From Janthinobacterium sp. B9-8 (lineage in GTDB: Bacteria > Pseudomonadota > Gammaproteobacteria > Burkholderiales > Chitinibacteraceae), in contig NZ_CP014222.1 of assembly GCF_000969645.2 (NCBI RefSeq), positions 682,001 through 746,000 of the forward strand: a DNA stretch of 64,000 nucleotides, in the 5' to 3' direction. The position numbers were made by a program, and so were the translations under genes. The notes below the pieces were generated by a model. The model had not been told where the DNA came from, did not search any database, and saw only the letters and a program-made list of their open reading frames with translations. Shown here piece after piece: positions 57,701-64,000 of the stretch (its first letter is position 1; the number at the start of each line of letters is the position of its first letter).

Positions 57701-59542
57701 ATTCCTAGCAAGGATCAATTAGGTATGTTGCAGAGGTGCGTTGAAAGTCTTTTAGAAAAAACAACATACTTGTCGTATGAAATTATTATTATTGATAATC
57801 AAAGTGAAACCTTACAGGCTAAAGCCTATTTAAATAGCCTTGCTTTGATTTGTGAGGAAAAGATTCGTGTTATTTCTTATCCTCATGCCTTTAATTTTTC
57901 TGCAATGAATAATATGGCAGTGAATGAGGCAAAGGGTGAATATCTTGTCTTGCTAAATAATGATACTGCGATTGTTGAAGGGGATTGGTTGCAGTCGATG
58001 TTGCATCATGCTCAACGCCCAGAAGTAGGGGTTGTTGGGGCAAAGCTACTCTACCCTACAGGTCTTGTGCAGCATGCAGGTGTAGTACTCGGTTTGCGTG
58101 GGCCGGCAGATCATCCTTGCCTGGGTACAACATTAGAAGACTCTGGCTATATGCACCGCTTGCAGTTGGATCAAAACTACTCGGCAGTGACGGCTGCTTG
58201 CTTAATGATTCGTAAATCGGTTTATGAGCAAGCAGGGGGCATGGATGAAGTTGACTTTAAAGTGTCGTATAACGACGTTGATTTATGCCTGAAAGTTGGA
58301 AAGCTGGGGTACCTCACGGTATGGACGCCTTATGCGGTTGTGATGCACGAAGGAAGTGTGAGTCAGAATGCAGTTGATCCAGATCTTGTCGTTGCCAAGC
58401 AAAAGCGTTTTGAGGGTGAGCAAACGGCGATGTATAACAAGTGGTTGTTTGAGATAGGGAATGATCCTGCTTATAACAAAAACTTAACCTTAAGTGGTGC
58501 TGGTTTTGAGCTGGAGCAGCGCTCTTTACTGACATGGCGGCCTTTAAGTTGGCGACCAGTGCCCTCTGTGCTTTGTCATCCGGCAGATCAGATGGGCTGC
58601 GGTCGCTACCGTATTTTTCAGCCATTTGCTGCTCTAGAAGATGAGTTGAAAATATCGGGTGTCATTGCTCTAGAGCTTTACCCTGTGTTTGAGCTGGCCA
58701 AGCTAGCACCTGATGTGATTGTTTATCAGCGACAAATTACCGAGGGGCAGATTGATTTTCTGCGGCGCTCGAAGCTGTGTTCGCCTGCATTCAAGATTTA
58801 CGAGTTAGATGACTATTTGCCAAATTTACCGCTCAAAAGCGCGCATCGCGAGCATATGCCTAAGGATATTGTTAAGTCCCTGCGTAAGGCGCTTACTTTT
58901 GTCGACCGATTTGTGGTGTCGACGAGTGAGCTAGCTAATGCTTATCAAAGCATGCATGCACAGATCCATGTGGTTAATAACTATCTTCCTGTTTCTATTT
59001 GGGGGGCTTTGTCAGCGGCCCGAAGGGTCGGTAAGAAGCCGCGCGTGGGTTGGGCTGGGGGAATTAGCCATACCGGCGATTTAGAGTTAATAGCAAGTGT
59101 TGTTCAGGCTTTGGCTGCAGAGGTGGAGTGGGTATTTTTTGGAATGTGTCCAGATAAGCTACGGCCTTTTGTGCATGAGTTTCATTCTGGCGTTCCAATC
59201 GAGCATTACCCTAGCAAGCTTGCTAGCTTAAATCTCGATTTGGCTCTGGCGCCGCTTGAGCACAATACGTTTAATTTATGTAAGAGTAATTTGCGCTTAT
59301 TAGAGTATGGCGCTTGCGGGTTTCCTGTGATTTGCACCGATATTGCCCCGTATTTTGGTGATCTGCCTGTTGTGCGAGTGAAAAATAAGCATAAAGACTG
59401 GGTAGATGCGATTCGAGATCATTTGGCTGATTTGGATGCCGCCGCTGAGCGCGGAGATGCTTTAAAAACTGCAGTATTAAAAGATTGGATGCTTGAGGGA
59501 GATAATTTGGAGACGTGGCGTGAAGCGTGGTTGCCTAGTTAG
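54785..59542 (+). CDS. 1585-residue multidomain glycosyltransferase/methyltransferase
   Basis: Four recognisable parts in order. Residues about 1–430: GT-B-like region resembling CDP-glycerol/polysaccharide transferases (SLHLAHSISL, GNPAWDVYQ, VDSNYTVEAMICGTPCIN). About 440–640: SAM methyltransferase (VLDIGCAAGANGELL, ADVLEHMYNPW). About 725–920: degenerate GT2 domain (WDLIYTDDDILDE). About 968–1235: canonical GT2 (VSILIPSKDQLGMLQRC, LVLLNNDTAIVEGDW). About 1255–1585: GT4-type C-terminal domain (KSNLRLLEYGACGFPVICTD). It lies between the Pse genes and flagellin, and no Maf-type transferase is visible, so it is the best local candidate for flagellin glycosylation. It may act on another surface glycan instead. 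Confidence 0.85.
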   Translation: MTQPAIISLIWGKNISVLECFLKKKGPCTILTLSGFIDQKMADVIERAGGTIVLLDQQILYEKDIKPFLSDLMSGFEDKLKNINFVINSDDVKYSRIELIDVVEECMASELPLVANLLNSLEWARVNFNVSLLLVNEDLTNVGRPATLWAKAHAIPSLHLAHSISLADPYTVHSKLLADKLAVFCSRGMEGYLDLGIPSERMCITGNPAWDVYQALRKNKKELLSALVDKYHLKGDIPIVVFATTWSANLSAFCNENIFSETLTSFIYACHDLHKEGFIFNAIIKDRVSNLAYGNKKLNELCLSMNIDPSLFAYTLEDSEGWAVVADVLIAVDSNYTVEAMICGTPCINLLCSANGLYGGAFEVESGVVEVEAGELASAIQELLSNKSFRDVHLNQTKLRLPHYHFSGVGTAAERVAGLMLEMVQKNGPVNATQYVWQQYLDVEELDVNSYYHDSARKELIGMFSNNPRIVLDIGCAAGANGELLKKQYPECQVWGVETSRSAAKIASERLDRVLVGKFEEFDFEKEGLLKGSLDGVILADVLEHMYNPWSVMTALQPYLSPTAQVIISIPNVRNLKLMEDLADGFWRYDSAGLLDITHIRFFTLKEFNRFLDETGYNVRVLNYTIDQRLMSVYEANKNKQIMDLELGRMKLSAVNNEELLELCSLQFYIVATAKESAAPLLPVVQLDPYEQFLDHRYLSTSEARHFDMAMGYLGEAGISQFNYPTLKILILDRYGDLDAIVRTIKSITGQLYKNISFSVVSIAKNPMPASEIDWIKCQNNVYVEALAYSASLDDDYIGFLEGGDLFTVTGLLLAVQKIVENPHWDLIYTDDDILDEKMLPSNPRFKPDFNLDLLRSMPYADGFIVIRRLAMSAINWLDLEVDGAEQLDLILRVLDKSGPQCIGHVPEIVCHLQLNDARALGSELRQLAFAKAVHAHLQRWQVDAELLLGARIEGSLRIVYQHEAQPLVSILIPSKDQLGMLQRCVESLLEKTTYLSYEIIIIDNQSETLQAKAYLNSLALICEEKIRVISYPHAFNFSAMNNMAVNEAKGEYLVLLNNDTAIVEGDWLQSMLHHAQRPEVGVVGAKLLYPTGLVQHAGVVLGLRGPADHPCLGTTLEDSGYMHRLQLDQNYSAVTAACLMIRKSVYEQAGGMDEVDFKVSYNDVDLCLKVGKLGYLTVWTPYAVVMHEGSVSQNAVDPDLVVAKQKRFEGEQTAMYNKWLFEIGNDPAYNKNLTLSGAGFELEQRSLLTWRPLSWRPVPSVLCHPADQMGCGRYRIFQPFAALEDELKISGVIALELYPVFELAKLAPDVIVYQRQITEGQIDFLRRSKLCSPAFKIYELDDYLPNLPLKSAHREHMPKDIVKSLRKALTFVDRFVVSTSELANAYQSMHAQIHVVNNYLPVSIWGALSAARRVGKKPRVGWAGGISHTGDLELIASVVQALAAEVEWVFFGMCPDKLRPFVHEFHSGVPIEHYPSKLASLNLDLALAPLEHNTFNLCKSNLRLLEYGACGFPVICTDIAPYFGDLPVVRVKNKHKDWVDAIRDHLADLDAAAERGDALKTAVLKDWMLEGDNLETWREAWLPS

Positions 59543-59576
59543 CTTTCAGCTGGTTAAAAAAGATTACATCTAGCCC

Positions 59577-59603
59577 TAAAGTTTGGTGGATTACTACCGA
59601 TAC
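59577..59603 (+). promoter_or_regulatory. Sigma-28 (FliA) promoter of fliC
   Basis: TAAAGTTT (59577–59584), 11-bp spacer, ACCGATAC (59596–59603), very close to the flagellar consensus TAAAGTTT-N11-GCCGATAA. It lies 73 nt before the fliC start, giving a leader of about 65 nt. Confidence 0.93.
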
Positions 59604-59675
59604 AGCATACAAGGGCTTACTTATATGCCTGAAACACTAAAGCACCGATTCTAGGACAAGCAAGGGGTAAGCATC

Positions 59676-61322
59676 ATGTCTCAAGTCATTAACACCAACG
59701 TACCATCACTCAATGCACAGCGTAACTTAGGTACGTCGTCCATGAGTTTAACTAACTCTCTGCAACGCTTGTCCTCGGGTCTGCGTATTAATAGCGCGAA
59801 GGATGATGCAGCGGGTTTGGCAATTTCAGAGCGCTTTACATCACAGATTCGCGGTATGGATCAAGCCAAGCGCAATGCCAATGATGGCGTGTCACTGGCT
59901 CAAACGGGTGAAGGCGCCTTAGGGCAAATGGGCGATATCTTACAGCGTGTACGTGAATTGGCTGTGCAGTCTGCCAATGCCACTAACACCACGAACGATC
60001 GCTTGGCGATTAACTCTGAAGTAACACAGCTGGTGTCAGAGCTTGATCGTTTTGCCACATCAACTGAGTTCAACGGCCAGAAATTATTTGATGGTAGCTT
60101 TACAGCGGCTACTTACCAGGTAGGTGCCAATACTAACCAAACGATTTCTGCCAATACAGCTAATTTGCGTACCAATCAATATGGTACTTATCAAATGGGT
60201 GTAGGTAATGGTACAGGGAATTTAGCCATTACAAATTCAACGTCCGGAGCGACAGCAAACGGCGTAACGGCCGGTGCATCGGGTGTTGTCAATGCAGATG
60301 GCGCGGCTGTGTCAGCAAGTGGTGATTTTAGTATTAATGGGACAACAATTTCTGTCTCAGGTACTGATATGGCTAAGGACATTGCCAATAAAATTAATGC
60401 TGCAGGGACAGGTGTTACTGCAACTGCGCGTACAGAAGTTAATTTAGGTTTGGCCTCGGGCTCATACAGCATAACGGCAGCATCAAAAAGCAGTACTTTC
60501 GAATCTGTTTCATTCAATGTGACCGATTTGAACAATAACAGCACGATTGATGCAGATGAGTATTCACAGGCCATTCAGGCCTTTAACTCAAAATCTTCGA
60601 AAACGGGGATTACCGCGGAATTAGCCACATTCCAAACGGTTGATCGCCAAACACACTATGCCTTGAAGCTGGTTGCTGCGGATGGATCAAACATCGCTAT
60701 TGGCGATCCAAGTAACGCAAGTGGTTTTGGTGGTGCAGTGACTAAGTGGGATATGGATGTCGGGGCATCTAGTGGCTCCATTCAGTTCATGTCTAGTGGT
60801 AGCGCGGCAGGTATATCAAGTACTGCTGCGGGCTCTGGTCTGGCGATTTTTGGTGGTCAGGTGGTGTTGAACTCTTCCAGTTCTTACTCGGTTACTACAA
60901 GTGGAGCTTCGTTTGCTTCTGGGGTGTTGGCGATTGGGGGCACAGGGTCTGTTGCATCTAGCGGTTCTGTATTAAGTTCGGGAACTGCATATGCTTCAAC
61001 ACTTAAAACAGTTGAAAAGCTAGATATTTCAACGGTTGAAGGGGCAAATCAAGCTTTACGTGTTGTAGATGACGCTTTGTCGACTGTAAATGATCAACGT
61101 GCCAAGTTTGGTGCGCTGCAAAGCCGCTTCACTGCTACCATTAATAATCTGGCAACAACGTCAGAGAATATGAGTGCGGCACGAAGTCGAATCAGAGATG
61201 CAGACTTCGCAAGTGAAACTGCCGCACTGACACGGGCTCAGGTATTGCAACAAGCAGGTACGGCAATGTTAGGTCAAGCGAATGCCTTGCCTAACCAAGT
61301 GTTAAGTTTGCTACGCGGTTAA
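59676..61322 (+). CDS. fliC: Flagellin FliC
   Basis: 548 residues. The D0/D1 N-terminus ([40 protein letters not shown]) and C-terminus ([31 protein letters not shown] region, ending VLSLLRG) are standard. The central variable part (about 175–440) contains flagellin-IN-like segments, is rich in Ser/Thr/Gly suitable for O-glycosylation, and includes [12 protein letters not shown] at residues 284–295, an EF-hand-like loop. Flagellin builds the filament. It is driven by a clear sigma-28 promoter and follows the pseudaminic acid locus. Confidence 0.96.
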   Translation: MSQVINTNVPSLNAQRNLGTSSMSLTNSLQRLSSGLRINSAKDDAAGLAISERFTSQIRGMDQAKRNANDGVSLAQTGEGALGQMGDILQRVRELAVQSANATNTTNDRLAINSEVTQLVSELDRFATSTEFNGQKLFDGSFTAATYQVGANTNQTISANTANLRTNQYGTYQMGVGNGTGNLAITNSTSGATANGVTAGASGVVNADGAAVSASGDFSINGTTISVSGTDMAKDIANKINAAGTGVTATARTEVNLGLASGSYSITAASKSSTFESVSFNVTDLNNNSTIDADEYSQAIQAFNSKSSKTGITAELATFQTVDRQTHYALKLVAADGSNIAIGDPSNASGFGGAVTKWDMDVGASSGSIQFMSSGSAAGISSTAAGSGLAIFGGQVVLNSSSSYSVTTSGASFASGVLAIGGTGSVASSGSVLSSGTAYASTLKTVEKLDISTVEGANQALRVVDDALSTVNDQRAKFGALQSRFTATINNLATTSENMSAARSRIRDADFASETAALTRAQVLQQAGTAMLGQANALPNQVLSLLRG

Positions 61323-61323
61323 G

Positions 61324-61376
61324 TTTAAGTTTGACTTAAATAAGTAAGGCCCCGGCGAACCTGTGTTGTCGGGGCA
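61324..61376 (+). terminator. Hairpins after fliC
   Basis: TTTAAGT/ACTTAAA (61324–61340) and GCCCCG/CGGGGC (61349–61375) follow the fliC stop. The second stem extends with G-T pairs but has only a short T stretch (ATTTC), so it probably attenuates rather than fully ends transcription into flaG. Confidence 0.6.
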
Positions 61377-61396
61377 TTTCTACAGGAAGGTGTATC

Positions 61397-61783
61397 ATGG
61401 ATATTCAATCTACATCATCGCTCGTGTCGCCCTCTCCCGTTGCTGCTAAAAGTGTGAGCGAGCGGTTTCATGATGCGCCCAGTGACTTAGCAAAAGTGGT
61501 GAGTGCTGAGCCAGTTAAAGTTAGCCCTGATGCGGTGCAAGCTTTAAAGCCCGCAGTAGATCCGAAAGATGTTCAGCAGGCGATAGAGAAGTTGAATCAG
61601 GCTGTACAAGGATTCTCTAATACCTTACAGTTTTCGGTTGAAGAAGAAACTAAATTGCCTATCGTGAAACTGATTGATATAAAAACCAAAGAAGTGATTC
61701 GTCAGTTTCCAAGCGAAGAAGCAATCTCTATTGCCAAGGCAATTGATCGATTTCAAGGTTTATTAATTAAAGATCGGGCATAA
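61397..61783 (+). CDS. flaG: Flagellar protein FlaG
   Basis: 128 residues. The unstructured Ser/Ala-rich N-terminal half is followed by the FlaG domain: VQGFSNTLQFSVEEETKLPIVKLIDIKTKEVIRQFPSEEAI. FlaG influences filament length in several bacteria, though its mechanism is unclear. AGGAAGG precedes the ATG. The fliC–flaG–fliD order is standard for polar flagella. Confidence 0.94.
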   Translation: MDIQSTSSLVSPSPVAAKSVSERFHDAPSDLAKVVSAEPVKVSPDAVQALKPAVDPKDVQQAIEKLNQAVQGFSNTLQFSVEEETKLPIVKLIDIKTKEVIRQFPSEEAISIAKAIDRFQGLLIKDRA

Positions 61784-61822
61784 TTTGCCGATTAATAGCA
61801 TATATGTAAACGGGAGAGCGTC

Positions 61823-64000
61823 ATGGCTGGAATTTCTTCTTTAGGCTCAGGTTCAGGAATGGATTTAAATGGGCTGATCGATAAGCTTATGACCGCGGAA
61901 AAAGCACCGTTAAAAGATTTATTGCTTAAGGAAGCGTCGTACCAATCAAAAATCTCTGCTTTTGGTTCAGTGAAAAGTGCGTTGTCTGCTTTTCAAACAT
62001 CAGTCAAAAGTCTTTCTAGTGTGCAGGGGTTTAAAAGCACATCAGCTTCGCTAGCGGACGCTTCAATTGCAACGGTTAGCTCAAGTAGCTTGGCTCAGCC
62101 TGGCTCGTATAGCCTAGAAGTTTCCCAACTGGCACAAAATCAAAAACTGACTTCTACTGCATTCAGCAGCCCAAATGCAGGTATTGGTACAGGTACGCTG
62201 ACTATTCAGTTTGGTACGGTTAATACACAAAATACAGATTCAACTGCGGATGATACGTTTACTGCGAATGCTAATGTTAAAAAAGCGGCTTTTTCTATTG
62301 TGATTGATGGAAAAAATAACACATTAAGTGGTGTTCGCGATGCGATTAATAATAGTAAAAATAATACGGGTGTTAGTGCAAGCATTTTAAATGATGGCAC
62401 AGGTAATAGATTAGTATTGACAAGTAAAGAAACGGGTGCTGAAAACTCATTGAAAATTTCGGTGAGTGATGCTGATGGTAACTCAACAGATACAGGTGGA
62501 TTATCTGCTCTGGCTTATGATCCGGCAGGGGTTCGTAATTTAGCTGAAACACAATCGGCTAAAGATGCAAAATTTAAAATTGATGGTATTAGTGTATCTA
62601 AACCTACAAATTTAGTGGGTGATGCAATTCAAGGTTTAACTATTAATTTAACGAAAGTCTCTTCACCTACGAGTACGGGGGCGACTACGCTGGCACCTAC
62701 AACGATTACTGTGGGTTCTGATTTAAATGGGATTAAAGACTCTATTAAGGGTTTTGTTAAAGCATATAACGAACTTAATAAAATACTGAAAGAAGTCTCG
62801 AGCTATACGCCGGGTAATGGAGCTTCGGCGGCAAAAGCAGCGCCTCTCAATGGCGAATCATCTATTCGTGCAATTCAAAATCAGATGCGTTCAGTTGTTA
62901 ATCAGATGCAAGGCGAGGGTAGTTACTTTAAATCTCTCAGTGATGTTGGTGTGTCTTTTAGTGGCTATACAACCGACGCAAAAGGCGTAATTGTTGGTGG
63001 CGCATCACCTAAAGGTGATTTGGTTTTAAATGAAGTAAAATTGCAAGCAGCAATAACTAGTCATCCAAATGATGTCGCTAATTTGTTTACTGTGAATGGT
63101 GTGGCCAGTAATAACCAAGTTACTTTTTTATCTGGATCATTAGCAACACAAGCGGGTAATTATGCTGTAGAGGTAACTACGCCTGCTGCTCAGGCTAAAT
63201 ACGCTTCTGCATCAGCTCTATCTTTTTTTAAAGTCGATGTCAGTAACCATAGTAAGGCCGTTACTTTGGATGGAGTGACAGCTAATTTAACGCTGGATGA
63301 TAATAATTATACAACGGACACTTTGGCTGCTCAGATTAAGTCGAAAATTGAAGCAGATAGCACACTTTATACTGCAGGTGACACGGTCAGCGTGGTTTTT
63401 AATAGCCTCAGTAAAAACTTTGATATTAGCCGCTTGCGGTCTGGAACAACGACTTCAATGGTTTTGCCGATGACAACAGCAGCTAATCCTGTTGAAATTA
63501 CTGATGATAATAAAACTTTAATGCTGTCGGTAAATGGTACTTCAAGTCAGACAATTGCTTTAACTAAAGGCAATTATGCCACGATGGCTGATTTGGCTGC
63601 TGAAATGCAATCTAAAATTAATGGGGATGAGACTTTATCTAAAGCAGGTAAAACTGTTGGTGTAGTGTTTAATGAGTTGACGAGTAAGTTTGATATTTTT
63701 TCTTCAGAATATGGCAGTAAATCTGAAATACAGATTACGGGTACAGGTGATGTGGGTACGAGCACAACCGCTGCTACGCTTGGACTAACTGTTGGCGGAT
63801 ATAACAGGGGCACTGACGTAGAGGGGAAAATTGGTGGAGAAACTGCGAAGGGGGTTGGGCAAGCTTTAACAGGTACAGGCTTGAGCGAAGGTATGAATTT
63901 AATCGTAACGGCCAGTACGGCAGGAGATTATGGCTATGTGTCGTTTAACCGTGGTGTTGCCTATTCCCTAGATAAAACACTTGAGGGTATGCTGAAAGAA
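61823..64000 (+). CDS. fliD: Flagellar filament cap protein FliD (runs off right edge)
   Basis: Open from the ATG at 61823 (GGGAGAG upstream) to the end of the window: 726 residues so far, already longer than most FliD proteins (450–700). It begins MAGISSLGSGSGMDLNGLIDKLM, the FliD N-terminal coiled-coil segment, followed by the D2/D3 domains (SYSLEVSQLAQNQKL, with FliD_N). Residues about 460–660 hold two similar modules, each ending in a VVFN-x-L-(S/T)-x-(N/K)FDI pattern and resembling flagellin hook-IN motifs. The C-terminal FliD_C end is outside. It caps the filament and guides flagellin assembly. Confidence 0.93.
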   Translation, partial: MAGISSLGSGSGMDLNGLIDKLMTAEKAPLKDLLLKEASYQSKISAFGSVKSALSAFQTSVKSLSSVQGFKSTSASLADASIATVSSSSLAQPGSYSLEVSQLAQNQKLTSTAFSSPNAGIGTGTLTIQFGTVNTQNTDSTADDTFTANANVKKAAFSIVIDGKNNTLSGVRDAINNSKNNTGVSASILNDGTGNRLVLTSKETGAENSLKISVSDADGNSTDTGGLSALAYDPAGVRNLAETQSAKDAKFKIDGISVSKPTNLVGDAIQGLTINLTKVSSPTSTGATTLAPTTITVGSDLNGIKDSIKGFVKAYNELNKILKEVSSYTPGNGASAAKAAPLNGESSIRAIQNQMRSVVNQMQGEGSYFKSLSDVGVSFSGYTTDAKGVIVGGASPKGDLVLNEVKLQAAITSHPNDVANLFTVNGVASNNQVTFLSGSLATQAGNYAVEVTTPAAQAKYASASALSFFKVDVSNHSKAVTLDGVTANLTLDDNNYTTDTLAAQIKSKIEADSTLYTAGDTVSVVFNSLSKNFDISRLRSGTTTSMVLPMTTAANPVEITDDNKTLMLSVNGTSSQTIALTKGNYATMADLAAEMQSKINGDETLSKAGKTVGVVFNELTSKFDIFSSEYGSKSEIQITGTGDVGTSTTAATLGLTVGGYNRGTDVEGKIGGETAKGVGQALTGTGLSEGMNLIVTASTAGDYGYVSFNRGVAYSLDKTLEGMLKE

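Overview
The window looks like chromosomal DNA of a motile, piliated betaproteobacterium of the order Neisseriales, most likely an Iodobacter-like or Chitinibacteraceae/Chromobacteriaceae relative. This is inferred from gene families and the zipA–ligA, rne–rluC and ffs–yciB neighbourhoods; no rRNA is present to confirm it. Almost every gene is housekeeping or surface-structure. There is no CRISPR array, insertion sequence, prophage or tRNA that I can support.

Layout. 1–5750 (minus strand): type IV pilus genes, with a major-type pilin (pilE), a second pilE-like pilin, a small secreted DUF4124-type protein, FimT/PilV/PilW-like minor pilins, a very large PilX-like protein, and the start of a second minor-pilin set that runs off the left edge. 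6137–7858: threonylcarbamoyl-AMP synthase and, divergently, luxS. 7913–11323: an EmrAB-type efflux operon with its TetR regulator and a 34-bp palindromic operator. 11516–14284: two tandem Crp-type regulators, a lipoprotein and a Tim44-domain protein. 14504–19557: folB, plsY, smpB, asparaginase, the 4.5S SRP RNA, an unassigned structured RNA candidate, yciB, yciI-like, bolA-like and a parvulin. 19860–23263: serine regulator–transporter–deaminase operon. 23670–28321: a YdcF-family protein and livHMGF without the binding-protein gene. 28861–35523: RNase E and, across an 800-nt structured intergenic region, an overlapping operon rluC–HAD phosphatase–Rieske–sppA. 35625–41389: a MotD-like motor protein, then a BigR-type sulfide-response locus (ArsR repressor, two YeeE/YedE proteins, SulP transporter, divergent persulfide-dioxygenase-like hydrolase) and a DUF808 protein. 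42065–47872: zipA, a lipoprotein, ligA and galU. 48127–64000: pseudaminic acid synthesis (pseB, C, F, a fused G–H, I), a methyltransferase, a 1585-residue multidomain glycosyltransferase, and flagellin, flaG and fliD.

How the parts work together. The right-hand 16 kb reads as one flagellin-modification and filament-assembly locus. The Pse enzymes make CMP-pseudaminic acid, and the giant glycosyltransferase and the methyltransferase are the best local candidates for attaching and decorating the glycan on the flagellin encoded immediately downstream behind a clear sigma-28 promoter. The sulfide locus has the two sensor cysteines of BigR-type repressors and a palindromic AT-rich operator between its divergent arms.

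Most unusual points: a P22-Cro-like HTH coding segment that reads in frame, with no stop, into galU and is preceded by two TGTTTA-N6-TAAACA palindromes; an EF-hand-like calcium loop inside flagellin; a structured RNA candidate with its own terminator upstream of yciB; the 1585-residue glycosyltransferase/methyltransferase; a 649-residue PilX-like protein; and minor pilins that break the usual prepilin motif.
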